A stretch of 64,000 nucleotides of DNA, from NCBI GenBank assembly GCA_013127575.1, contig CP053418.1, forward strand, positions 4,712,001-4,776,000. The letters are read 5' to 3'. Positions within the stretch are counted from its first letter, which is position 1. Every line of letters starts with the position of its first letter. The notes beneath the pieces are model-generated. The model ran no database searches, was not told the DNA's origin, and saw only the letters and a program-made list of their open reading frames with translations. The stretch is from Ramlibacter terrae. GTDB taxonomy: Bacteria > Pseudomonadota > Gammaproteobacteria > Burkholderiales > Burkholderiaceae_C. Shown piece after piece: positions 29,661 to 40,540 of this stretch. The translations under genes and the position numbers were made by a program.

Positions 29661-30785
29661 ATGCCTTCGAACAAGAAACGATCGAGTGCGGCGCCGGCCA
29701 TCGGGCTCGGGGTGCTCGCGGCCGCCTTGCTGGCAGGGACTGGCTGGCGCATCAACGGCGACCAGCGCGCCGCGGCACCGTCCGCGCCGCAGGTGACCGC
29801 CGTGGCACCCGCCGCCCCGGCCGCCCCCGCGCCCGCGGCCGACACCGCGATCGCCAACCCGCCGCTGCCCCAGCCCGATGCGGGCGAGAACGCCGCAACG
29901 GCGCTCGAAGGCGCGGAGCCCACCGAGCAGGTTGCGGAGGAAGCCCGGCGCAACCCCATCTCGTTCGGCCGGCAGGCGGGCCTGCACCGCGTGAAGGACC
30001 CGCTGCGGCTGGTGTCGAGCGCCGCCGTCGTGGTGGACCCGCACAACGGCAACGTGCTCTACGCGAAGAACGACGACGCGGTGCTGCCGATCGCCTCCCT
30101 CACCAAGCTGATGACGGCGCTGATCGTCACGGAGGCCAAGCTGCCGATGGACGAGGAGATCACCATCACGCAGGAGGACGTGGACCGGGAGCGCAACAGC
30201 CGCTCGCGGCTGCGGGTGGGCACGACGCTCTCGCGCGGCGAGGCGCTGCACCTCGCGCTGATGTCCAGCGAGAACCGGGCGGCGCATGCGCTGGGCCGCA
30301 CTTTCCCCGGCGGAACCAGCCAGTTCGTGACGGCGATGAACAACCGCGCGAAATTGCTCGGCATGAAGGACACCACCTTCGTCGACCCCACCGGCCTGTC
30401 GAACCGCAACCAGTCGACCGCGCGCGATGTCGCGACGCTCGCCACCGCGGCGTCCGGGAGCAGCGTGCTGCGCGACTACTCCACCACTCCCCAGCACCAG
30501 GTGGTGCTGGGCGGGCGCAAGCTGCAGTACCTCAACTCGAACCGGCTGGTGCGCAACGCAAGCTGGGACATCGAGCTGCAGAAGACCGGCTACATCGTGG
30601 AGGCGGGCCAGTGCGTCGCCATGCTCACCAAGGTCGGCGGCGACGAGGTCGTGATGGTGCTGCTGGACGCGACCGACAAGGGCAGCCGCAGCGCCGACGC
30701 GCAGCGGCTGAAGAAGTGGGTGACGTCGCGCGACGGCGGCCACGACGCGATGGCCGAGGCCAAGCCCGCCGCGGCGAAAAGCTGA
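29661..30785 (+). CDS. D-alanyl-D-alanine endopeptidase, PBP7-type
   Basis: Periplasmic low-molecular-weight penicillin-binding protein of the PBP7/DacA group (peptidase S11), cleaving peptidoglycan cross-links. 374 residues, intact. It has an N-terminal signal/anchor (AIGLGVLAAALLAGTGW), an Ala/Pro linker, then the motifs SLTK (Ser146-Lys149), SEN (203-205) and KTG (308-310). A helical PBP5-like C-terminal anchor is absent, which favours PBP7 over PBP5. Its ATG lies 217 bases after the divergent DUF3606 start. Confidence 0.88.
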   Translation: MPSNKKRSSAAPAIGLGVLAAALLAGTGWRINGDQRAAAPSAPQVTAVAPAAPAAPAPAADTAIANPPLPQPDAGENAATALEGAEPTEQVAEEARRNPISFGRQAGLHRVKDPLRLVSSAAVVVDPHNGNVLYAKNDDAVLPIASLTKLMTALIVTEAKLPMDEEITITQEDVDRERNSRSRLRVGTTLSRGEALHLALMSSENRAAHALGRTFPGGTSQFVTAMNNRAKLLGMKDTTFVDPTGLSNRNQSTARDVATLATAASGSSVLRDYSTTPQHQVVLGGRKLQYLNSNRLVRNASWDIELQKTGYIVEAGQCVAMLTKVGGDEVVMVLLDATDKGSRSADAQRLKKWVTSRDGGHDAMAEAKPAAAKS

Positions 30786-30788
30786 CCG

Positions 30789-31835
30789 TCAGGGCGCGGG
30801 CGGCAGCAGCCCGAGGAAGGCGTCGAGGATGTGGAAGTGGTCGTCGTGGAACTGGTCTTCCAGCGACGGCAGCTGCGCGATCGGCGTCCACTTCGCCTCC
30901 TCGGCGTCGTCGCCGCCGCGGATCTCCGGCAGCCGCCGCGCGCCCAGGTCGAAGTAGAACGCGTGCGTGATCACGCGGCCGCGCTGGCTCCGGTCGGGGT
31001 GGTCGAACACGCGGGATCCTTTCAGCGCGTACGCCATGTCGCTCGGCAGCAGGCGCAGCCCGGTCTCTTCCTCGAGTTCGCGCAGGGCCGACTGGTACGC
31101 CGTCTCGCGCTGTTCGATGAAGCCGCCGGGCACGGCGAGCAGCCCGCGGCCGGGCGCGCGGCCGCGGCGGATCAGCAGCACTTCGTCGTTGGCGCGGATC
31201 ACCGCATCGACCGTGACGAACACCGGCGGGTAAGGGGAGACCGCCCACTTGTCGTGCTCCGCGGCGAGCTCGCGCCACTCGGCGCGCAGCCGCGGCAGCC
31301 GTGGCAGCTCGGCCCACGCGCGCAGGAAGTCCACCGTCGACGCCGGCACCTGGTCGTGCATGGCGGCCAGTGACGCTTCGACCGAGTCGCCGGTGAACAG
31401 CACCGCGCGCAACGCCTTGCCGTGCAGCTCGCCCTGCCGGCCCATGTCGTGCAGCGTCCAGCCGGGAAAGTCGTCCGGTATTCGCTGGTGGGGTCCTTCC
31501 GGTGCCCGACCAGTGCCACGCGCGCCCGGGGCGAACCCGCGAGGCGCGCGACGGCCGCCTGCGCCTCCGCCACCCAGCGCTTCTCGTCCCAATGGTCGCG
31601 CAACGGGGCGAAGTGCACGCGCGCGCGCTCCTCGTCGGTCAGCGCCAGCCGGATCATCTCCGCCCGCTCCTGCCATGTGAACGGATTGCGCGGCGAGCGC
31701 GCCGGAAGGCGGAGCCGATCACGACGGCGCAGTTCGGCGCCAGCTCCAGCGCCCGCCTCAGCAGCGCGAGCTGCGCCTCGTGGAACACCGGAAGCGGCCG
31801 ATGCACACCGCCCAATCGAATTTCATCTCGTTCAT
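30789..31835 (-). CDS. bifunctional NMN adenylyltransferase / Nudix hydrolase
   Basis: Fusion of an archaeal-type NadM domain and a Nudix domain, linking NAD synthesis or salvage to ADP-ribose clearance. N-terminal part: FDWAVCIGRF(Q)VFHEAQLALL, the nucleotidyltransferase motif, and RNPFTWQERAEMI after repair. C-terminal part: Nudix box GGFIEQRETAYQSALRELEE followed by ETG. Three shifts near 31795 and 31720 (CCAGG read as CCGG) and 31485 (TACCTGGAC read as TACCGGAC). Start ATG 31835 or 31826. Repaired length about 349 residues. Divergent from the histidine phosphatase gene. Confidence 0.85.
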
Positions 31836-31933
31836 TGCCGATCCCGGTTCGCAGCTTGCCCGCTTCCATCCTACGTGCTCCGTCGGGCACGGGGGACACG
31901 GTGGCTCTTCCGCTCGACCGAAACTCTCCACCG

Positions 31934-32692
31934 ATGAAAGTGCACTGGCCGCAAATCCTGTGGGTCGCGCGGCACGGCCAGAGCGCGGGCAACGTGGCCC
32001 GCGACGCAGCCGAGGCCGCCGGCCACACCATGATCGACATCGAGTACCGCGACATCGACACCCCGCTGTCGGAGCTGGGCGTGGAGCAGTCGCGCGCGCT
32101 CGGCCGCTGGTTCGGCCGCCAGCCGGCGGAGGAGCGGCCCCGGGTGATCCTGTGCTCTCCGTACGTGCGGGCGCGCGAAACGGCGCGGCTGGTGCTGGAG
32201 GAAGCGGGCTGGAAGCCCGGCAGCGACATGCGCATGCGCATCGACGAACGCCTGCGCGAGAAGGAATTCGGCATCCTCGACCGCCTGACGGTGCACGGCA
32301 TCCGCGGCAAGTATCCCGACCTGCACCAGCAGCGCGGGCATGTCGGCAAGTTCTACTTCCGGCCGCCCGGCGGCGAAAGCTGGTGCGACGTGATCCTGCG
32401 GCTGCGCAGCCTGACCGAGATGGTCACGCGCGAGCACGGCGGCGAGCGCGTGCTCGTGGTGGCGCACCAGGTGATCGTCAACTGCATGCGCTACCGGTCG
32501 AGAACCTCGACGAGCAGCAGATCCTCGACATCGACCGCCAGCGACGTGCCGAACTGCGCCGTTACCTCCTACCGCCACGATCCCGCGACGGACTGCCTGA
32601 AGCTCGACCTGGTCAACTTCCTGTCGCCGCTGGTGCAGGCCGGCGCGCCTGTCACCGCGGAACCCGACGCGCAGGCCGCTCCGAAACCATGA
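31934..32692 (+). CDS. histidine phosphatase family protein
   Basis: Phosphoglycerate-mutase-like histidine phosphatase. The catalytic RHG is in WVARHGQSAGNVAR near residue 13, with CSPYVRARETARLVL, the acid-base region RLREKEFGILDRLTV and a second His in VLVVAHQVIVNCMRY. A one-base loss near 32499 (TACCTGGTC read as TACCGGTC) and a compensating change near 32548 leave both ends in the same frame. The stop overlaps the nnrD start. The substrate is unknown; phospho-sugar or phospho-protein targets are typical. Confidence 0.85.
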   Translation: MKVHWPQILWVARHGQSAGNVARDAAEAAGHTMIDIEYRDIDTPLSELGVEQSRALGRWFGRQPAEERPRVILCSPYVRARETARLVLEEAGWKPGSDMRMRIDERLREKEFGILDRLTVHGIRGKYPDLHQQRGHVGKFYFRPPGGESWCDVILRLRSLTEMVTREHGGERVLVVAHQVIVNCMRYRSRTSTSSRSSTSTASDVPNCAVTSYRHDPATDCLKLDLVNFLSPLVQAGAPVTAEPDAQAAPKP

Positions 32693-33576
32693 GCGCCGCG
32701 GACCCGATCCACGTCGATGACGCTTTGCTGCGCGCGTGGCCGTTGCCCGAGGCCGACGAGAAGGGCGACAAGGAAAGCCGCGGCCGCGTGCTGGTCGTCG
32801 CGGGCAGCCCGGAGATTCCGGGCGCCGCCCTGCTGTCCGCCACGGCGGCCTTGCGGGCGGGCGCGGGCAAGCTCGTGATCGCGTGCCCGGCGTCGGTCGC
32901 CGCGATGCTGGCAGCCGCGATGCCCGAAGCCCGCGTGATCGCCCTGCCCGAAACGCAGGATGGAGGCCTTGCCATGGAGGGCCTCGAGGTGCTGCAGTCG
33001 CTCGCCGGCTCGACCGCCGCGATGCTGGTGGGCCCGGGCATGGCGCAGTGCGAAACCAACGTGCCCTTCGTCCTCGAGCTGCTGCCGCTGTTCCGCGAGA
33101 GCACGGTGGTGCTCGACGCGCTCGCCATGGATTGCGTGCAGTCGATGACGCGGCTCGACCAGCCCGTGATCTTCACGCCGCACGCCGGCGAGATGGCACA
33201 CCTGACCGGGCTGGAGAAGGAAGACGTGCAGGAACGGGCGCTCGACGTCGCCGTGCAGCAGGCGGCCTCGTGGGGCGCGGTGGTGGCGCTCAAGGGCGCG
33301 GCCACGCACGTGGGGCATCCGGACGGGCGCGTCTGGCGCCATGCGTCGCGCACGCCGGGCCTGGGGACTTCGGGTTCGGGCGACGTGCTGGCGGGCGTGG
33401 TCGCGGGGCTGGCCGCGCGCGGCGCGACGCCGGAGCAGGCGACGGTGTGGGGCGTGGCGCTGCACGCGCGCGCCGGCGACCGGCTGGCGGAGAAGATGGG
33501 GGCGCTCGGCTACCTGGCGCGCGAGTTGCCGGCGGAAGTGCCGGCGGTGATGCACGCCCTCGGGCCTGCGGGCTAG
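32689..33576 (+). CDS. nnrD: ADP-dependent NAD(P)H-hydrate dehydratase
   Basis: Repairs hydrated NADH/NADPH at the expense of ADP (YjeF C-terminal, ribokinase-like fold). 295 residues, intact. The family motifs are RGRVLVVAGSPEIPGAALLS, MLVGPGMAQ, VIFTPHAGEMAHLTG and PGLGTSGSGDVLAGVVAGLA, the anionic-hole and catalytic Asp region. No NnrE epimerase domain is attached. ATG at 32689 overlaps the histidine phosphatase stop (ATGA). Together with NadM-Nudix next door it forms a small NAD-maintenance neighbourhood. Confidence 0.9.
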   Translation: MSAADPIHVDDALLRAWPLPEADEKGDKESRGRVLVVAGSPEIPGAALLSATAALRAGAGKLVIACPASVAAMLAAAMPEARVIALPETQDGGLAMEGLEVLQSLAGSTAAMLVGPGMAQCETNVPFVLELLPLFRESTVVLDALAMDCVQSMTRLDQPVIFTPHAGEMAHLTGLEKEDVQERALDVAVQQAASWGAVVALKGAATHVGHPDGRVWRHASRTPGLGTSGSGDVLAGVVAGLAARGATPEQATVWGVALHARAGDRLAEKMGALGYLARELPAEVPAVMHALGPAG

Positions 33577-34674
33577 TCGCGCAATTCGCCGTTCGGCCGC
33601 AGCAGCGCCATGCCGACGTAGCTGCCGCCGTGGTGGAAGTTCGGCTTGAACTCGACGACATAGCCGCCCGTGTCATACCGGCCCACCGACGCCAGCGCTT
33701 TCTGCAGCGAGGCACGCGTGACGTCCTTGCCCGCGCGCCGCATGCCTTCCACCAGCACCTTCGCCGCGATGCAGGATTCCAGCGCGGTGACGGACATGAC
33801 GTCCTTGTTGCCCGCCGTCGTCCGGGCATCGGCGCATTCCTTGACCACCGGGATGCTTTGCTTGCCGGGCGTCGGCACCGTCAGCGCGACCGACACGCCC
33901 GTCGCATCGGGGCCCAGCGCTTTCGCGAGCTGGCTGGCGCCCGCGAAGGACAGGCTGGTGACCATGTAGCCGCGGCCCGCCGCCTTGAGCTTCTTCACCA
34001 TCTGGGCGGCCGGCGCGTAGAGCGTCGTCACGACCAGCACGTTCGGGTCGGATGCGATCACGTCGCGCACGTTCGCATCGGTCACCTCGGCGTTGCGCTT
34101 GATCGGCACCGACACCGGCTTGCGGTTGAACTTCTCCAGCACACGGGCGACGGTCTCGAAGTTCTGCTTGCCGACGGCGTCGTCGTAGTGCAGCACCGTG
34201 ACCTTGGTCGAGCCGAGGTTGCCCCAGAAATTGACGATCTTCTGGATCTCGTCCGCATACGTGGCGCGCACGGTGTAGACGTAGTCGTTCTGCTTGCGGA
34301 TCGTGTCGGCGCCGGTGAAGGGCGCGAAGAACGGCACCTTGTGCTCGGCGACCGCGGGCATCGCCGGGATGCTCAGCGTCGACGAGGCGTAGCCGAACAG
34401 CGCCACCACGTTCTGGGCGGTCACCAGCTGCTGCGTGTTCTCGGCGGAGCGCCTGGTTTCGTTGCCGTCGTCCAGCGTGACGAGCTTGAGCTTGCCTCCG
34501 GGCAGGCCGCCGCCGTCGTTGATCTTCTTGAAGTACGCGAGCGCGCGCCGTTGCGGATGTCGTTGCCCAGTTCGGCGTTGCCACCGGTGAGCGGCGCCGA
34601 CTGGCCGACGACGATCTCCTGCGCCCGGTGGGGACAGCGGCGAGGAGCAGGGTGAAGGCGAGGGGTCGCATCAT
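33573..34674 (-). CDS. ABC transporter periplasmic substrate-binding protein (branched-chain amino acid type)
   Basis: Periplasmic type-1 binding protein of the Leu/Ile/Val/amide family. It has signal peptide MMRPLAFTLLLAAVPT, mature start QEIVVGQSAPLTGGNAEL, then TAQNVVALFGYASSTLSIPA, FFAPFTGADTIRKQ and VMSVTALESCIAAKVLVEGM. Shifts near 34635 and 34545 break the N-terminal tenth; the remainder is intact. No permease or ATPase genes are adjacent, so this is an orphan binding protein as often seen in Comamonadaceae. The ligand cannot be stated. Its stop overlaps the nnrD stop region. Confidence 0.85.
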
Positions 34675-34736
34675 CGCCCTAGCGTATCGGCCAAGGCGTT
34701 TTTGCGCCTCCGGTCAGACCCTACGCAACCGCAAGG

Positions 34737-34767
34737 AAAAAAGCCCCGTGACTTGCGGCACGGGGCT
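34737..34767 (-). terminator. terminator of the ATP synthase operon
   Basis: On the minus strand, a 9-bp stem (AGCCCCGTG / CACGGGGCT, 34742-34750 with 34759-34767) with an eight-base loop is followed by a run of six T. It lies 28 bases after atpC. Confidence 0.88.
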
Positions 34768-34794
34768 CGGAGTGCGCTGGTTTTTAGCGCGTTC

Positions 34795-35224
34795 TTATTT
34801 CTTTTGCCGGTACTTCCGCAGGGCGGCAAGTTGGGCGGCCATCACGGCGAGTTCGGACTGGGCCCCTGGCCATGTCGATCTCGCTCTTGGCGTTCTTCAG
34901 CGCCTCTTCGGCCGCGGCCTTGGCTTCATTGGCCTTTTCTTCGTCGAGGTCCTTGCCGCGGATGGCGGTGTCGGACAGGACGGTGACGCGGTTCGGCTGC
35001 ACTTCCGGGATGCCGCCGGCGACGAACACGAACTCCTCGCTGCCGTCGGCCTTCTCGATGCGCACCGAGCCCGGCTTGATGCGGGTGATCAGCGGCGTGT
35101 GGCGCGGGAAGATGCCGAGCTCGCCGGCTTCACCCGGCAGCGCGACGAAGCGCGCCTCGCCGGAGAAGATCGACTCTTCGGCGCTCACCACGTCGACGTG
35201 GATGGTGTGCGTGGCGTCGGCCAT
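34795..35224 (-). CDS. atpC: ATP synthase epsilon subunit
   Basis: Epsilon subunit of F1, part of the central stalk and an intrinsic inhibitor. It begins [20 protein letters not shown], with [19 protein letters not shown] and [20 protein letters not shown] in the beta-sandwich. One extra G near 34869 (CCAGGGCC read as CCAGGGGCC) hides the true C-terminal helices, which read [20 protein letters not shown] and end KK. The repaired length is about 142 residues. Last gene of the operon, directly before the terminator. Confidence 0.94.
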
Positions 35225-35227
35225 GGT

Positions 35228-36637
35228 TTACGCCGCCGCCATCTTCTTGGCCTTCTCGAAGGCCTCGTCGATCGTGCCGACCATGTAGAAGGCCTGCTCG
35301 GGCAGGTGGTCGCACTCGCCGGCCACGATCATCTTGAAGCCGCGGATGGTTTCCTGCAGCGACACGTACTTGCCCGGCGAGCCCGTGAACACTTCGGCCA
35401 CGTGGAACGGCTGCGACAGGAAACGCTGGATCTTGCGGGCGCGGGACACGGCCAGCTTGTCTTCCGGCGACAGTTCGTCCATGCCCAGGATCGCGATGAT
35501 GTCGCGCAGTTCCTTGTAGCGCTGCAGCGTGGACTGCACGGCGCGGGTCGTCTCGTAGTGGTCTGGCCCACGACGTTCGGGTCGACTGGCGGGACGTGGA
35601 GTCCAGCGGGTCCACGGCGGGGTAGATGCCCAGCGAAGCGATGTCGCGGGACAGCACCACGGTGGCGTCCGGTGGGCGAAGGTCGTGGCGGGCGACGGGT
35701 CGGTCAGGTCGTCCGCGGGGACGTACACGGCCTGGATCGAGGTGATCGAGCCGACCTTGGTCGACGTGATCCGCTCCTGCAGGCGGCCCATTTCCTCGGC
35801 CAGCGTCGGCTGATAGCCCACGGCGGAAGGCATCCGGCCCAGCAGCGCGGACACTTCGGTGCCGGCCAGCGTGTAGCGGTAGATGTTGTCCACGAAGAAC
35901 AGCACGTCACGGCCTTCGTCGCGGAACGACTCGGCGATGGTCAGGCCCGTCAGCGCGACGCGCAGGCGGTTGCCCGGGGGCTCGTTCATCTGGCCGTACA
36001 CCATGGCCACTTTCGACTCGGACAGGTTGTCCAGCTTCACGACGCCGGAGTCGGCCATCTCGTGATAGAAGTCGTTGCCTTCGCGGGTGCGCTCACCGAC
36101 GCCGGCGAACACCGACAGGCCGGAGTGGGCCTTGGCGATGTTGTTGATCAGCTCCATCATGTTCACGGTCTTGCCCACGCCGGCGCCGCCGAACAGGCCG
36201 ACCTTGCCGCCCTTGGCGAACGGGCAGATCAGGTCGATCACCTTGATGCCCGTTTCCAGCAGCTCCTGCGACGGCGACAGTTCGTCGTACGCGGGGGCGC
36301 GGCGGTGGATGGGGGCGGTCAGGGTCTGGTCGACCGGGCCGCGCTCGTCGATCGGCGTGCCCAGCACGTCCATGATGCGGCCGAGGGTCGCCTTGCCGAC
36401 GGGCACCGTGATGGGAGCGCCGGTGTTGTAGACCATGGAGCCGCGGCGCAGGCCGTCGGACGAGCCCAGCGCGATGGTGCGGACCACGCCGTCACCCAGC
36501 TGCTGCTGCACTTCCAGCGTCAGGCCGGCACCTTCCATCTTCAGTGCGTCGTACACGCGCGGCATCTGCTCGCGCGGGAACTCGACGTCGACGACGGCGC
36601 CGATGCACTGAACGATTTTTCCTTGAATCTGAGCCAT
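35228..36637 (-). CDS. atpD: ATP synthase beta subunit
   Basis: Catalytic beta subunit of F1. The start [20 protein letters not shown] at 36637 follows GGAG; an in-frame upstream ATG at 36649 is less likely. Walker A is [11 protein letters not shown], Walker B region [16 protein letters not shown], then [20 protein letters not shown]. Three one-base deletions at about 35670, 35583 and 35563 (two in CCWGG) together restore the frame, so the gene looks open but contains about 35 wrong residues in place of the conserved [20 protein letters not shown] region. Repaired length is 470. Confidence 0.96.
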
Positions 36638-36655
36638 GAGTCGCTCCAAAAGTAT

Positions 36656-37533
36656 TTAAACGGCCGCGGCCCCGGACACGATTTCCGAAAGCTCTTTCGT
36701 GATCGCTGCCTGGCGCGTCTTGTTGTAGACCAGCTTGAGTTCGCCGATGAGGTTGCCGGCGTTGTCCGTCGCGGACTTCATCGCCACCATGCGCGCCGAC
36801 TGCTCCGACGCCATGTTTTCCGCAACCGCACGGTAGACCAGCGCTTCGACGTAGCGAAGCAGCAGGTCGTCGATCACGCTCTGCGCGTCCGGCTCGTAGA
36901 TGTAGTCCCAGCCCGGCTCGCCACCGCTGGCTTGCGACTCGGCTTCCATCTTCGCGGCCGAGAGGGGCAGCAGCTGCTCCATCACCGGTTCTGGCGCATG
37001 GTGTTGATGAACTTCGTGTACGAGATGTACACGGCGCTCAGCTTGCCCGCGGCGTATTGGTCCAGCAGCACCTTGACCGGGCCGATCAGGCGCTCGAGGT
37101 GCGGCGTGTCGCCCAGTTGGGTGACATGCGACACGACTTGCGCGCCGACGCGGTTCAGGAAGCCCAGGCCCTTGTTGCCGATGGCGACCGTCTGCACGCT
37201 GGTGCCCGCCCCCTGCAGCTCACGCAGCTTCTGCGTGACCATGCGCAGCACGTTGGTGTTGAGGCCGCCGCACAGGCCCTTGTCGGTGGAGACCACGATC
37301 ACGCCCGCGGCCTTCACGTCGTTCGTCTTCATGAACGCGTGCGTGTACTCGGGGTTGGCCTTGCCCAGGTTGGCGGCGATGTTGCGCACCTTCTCCGAGT
37401 ACGGCCGCGCCGAGCGCATGCGCTCCTGCGCCTTGCGCATCTTGCTCGCGGCCACCATTTCCATGGCCTTGGTGATCTTCTTGGTGTTCTCCACCGATTT
37501 GATCTTGCCGCGAATTTCCTTGCCTGCAGCCAT
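36656..37533 (-). CDS. atpG: ATP synthase gamma subunit
   Basis: Central-stalk gamma subunit. It begins MAAGKEIRGKIKSVENTKKI with TKAMEMVAASKMRKAQERM, has STDKGLCGGLNTNVLR in the Rossmann-like part, and ends with the C-terminal helix VYNKTRQAAITKELSEIVSG. One G is missing near 36991 (CGCCAGGAACC read as CGCCAGAACC), splitting the gene between TMRQ and PVMEQLLPL. The repaired length is about 292 residues. Confidence 0.95.
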
Positions 37534-37559
37534 TGCCGTCTTCCTTAGGTTGCGGCGAC

Positions 37560-39110
<1,551 letters not shown>

Positions 39111-39163
39111 GACTCTTCCTTGGTCCTTTGGGGGCTAGCGGCCTCAGGCCGTCAGCGCGACTT

Positions 39164-39673
39164 TCATTTGTTCAGGCGGGCCTTGACCGACGTGTCCAGC
39201 ACTTCGTCGCCCACCACCACGCGGATGCCGCCGATGAGGGACGGGTCTTCCTGCACGGTCAGGTTCAGCTTGCGGCCGAACCGCTTCTCCAGCGCCTGCG
39301 CCACGTTGCCGAGCGCGTCGGCGGCGATGGGGAAGGCGCTGTAGACGATGGCGTCCGAGGTGCCGCCCTGCGCGTTCTTCATCGCGCGGAACTGCTGCGC
39401 GACTTCCGGGAGGGCCGCCAGGCGGCCGTTCTCGATGATCATGCGCAGGAAGTTCTTGCCGTTCTCGGGCAGCTGCACGCGGGCGACGCCGGTGACGAGG
39501 TCGTACACCTGCTGGTCACCCACCTTGGGGTTGCCCGCGAACTGCAGCAGCTGGTCGTTGCCCGCCACGGAGGCGAGCGCGTCCAGCCATTGCGCGGTGC
39601 CGTTCACGTCGGCTTTAGCCGACTGGAACAGCGCCTCGGCGTACGGGCGGGCGATGGTGGCGAGTTCGGCCAT
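39164..39673 (-). CDS. atpH: ATP synthase delta subunit
   Basis: Delta (OSCP) subunit connecting F1 to the peripheral stalk. 169 residues, intact. It begins MAELATIARPYAEALFQSAK and ends with the conserved SLIGGIRVVVGDEVLDTSVK then ARLNK. It is located between atpF and atpA as in all proteobacterial operons. Confidence 0.95.
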   Translation of the reverse strand: MAELATIARPYAEALFQSAKADVNGTAQWLDALASVAGNDQLLQFAGNPKVGDQQVYDLVTGVARVQLPENGKNFLRMIIENGRLAALPEVAQQFRAMKNAQGGTSDAIVYSAFPIAADALGNVAQALEKRFGRKLNLTVQEDPSLIGGIRVVVGDEVLDTSVKARLNK

Positions 39674-39681
39674 GCTTGTCC

Positions 39682-40153
39682 TTACAGCTCGGTCTGCAGG
39701 CGGGAGAGCAGGTCGGCGTGGACGCCGGCGTTGACTTCCTTGCGCAGGATCTGCTCGGCGCCCTTGACGGCCAGCGCGGCCACCTGCTCGCGCAGGGCCT
39801 CGCGGGCCTTCACCGTCTGCTGCTCGGCTTCGGCACGGGCGGCGGAGACGATCTTGGCGGCTTCTTCGGTGGCGCGGCCCTTGGCCTCTTCGACGATCGC
39901 CTGGGGCGCGACGCTCGGCGTCGGCCAGCAGCGAAGCGGTCTGGTTGCGCGACTTCGCCAGTTCCTCTTCCACGCGGCGGTCGGCCGCGGCGAGTTCGGA
40001 CTTGGCCTTGTCGGCGGCAGCCAGGCCGTCGGCGATCTTGCGCGCGCGCTCGTCGAGCGCGGTCGCGATCGGCGGCCACACGAACTTCATCGTGAACCCG
40101 ACCAGGATCAGGAACACGATCACCTGAATGATGAGGGTACCGGTGATGCTCAC
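39682..40153 (-). CDS. atpF: ATP synthase b subunit
   Basis: Peripheral-stalk b subunit: one N-terminal membrane helix (TLIIQVIVFLILVGFTMKFV) then a long Ala/Lys/Glu-rich helix (ALDERARKIADGLAAADKAK...). One extra C near 39905 (GCCCAGG read as GCCCCAGG) shifts the frame; the true end is LLSRLQTEL. Repair gives 156 residues, canonical. Confidence 0.94.
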
Positions 40154-40216
40154 TTTTTCATCCTTGCTCCCGGAGGCGGATGCGCGCCGGGAAATGGGTT
40201 GGACCGAAGGATGCGC

Positions 40217-40476
40217 TTAGCGGGCGGCCAGCTGGCCCGGGAACGGGTTGGCGGTGGCGAACCACAGCGCGATACCGGTACCGATAATGAACGCCGCGTC
40301 GATCAGGCCGGCCAGCAGGAACATCTTGGTCTGCAGTTCGTTCATCAGCTCGGGCTGACGGGCGGCTGCTTCGAGGTACTTGCTGCCCATGATGCCGATA
40401 CCGATACAGGCACCGATGGCGCCAGGCCGATGATCAGGCCGGCGGCCAGTGCGACGAAGCTGATGACTTGTTCCAT
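40217..40476 (-). CDS. atpE: ATP synthase c subunit
   Basis: Proteolipid forming the rotor ring. Two hydrophobic hairpin helices are seen: VALAAGLIIGLGAIGACIG and LQTKMFLLAGLIDAAFIIGT, with the ion-binding carboxylate as Asp in the second helix (proton-type) and the polar loop KYLEAAARQPEL. One G is missing near 40423 (CCTGGG read as CCTGG). The repaired length is 86 residues. Too short to be obvious in any single frame. Confidence 0.93.
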
Positions 40477-40540
40477 TGTTGACTCCTAAGGACTTTGCTA
40501 GTGGTTGGTTGACGGAAAAGGGAAACGGAAAGCGGTGGGA

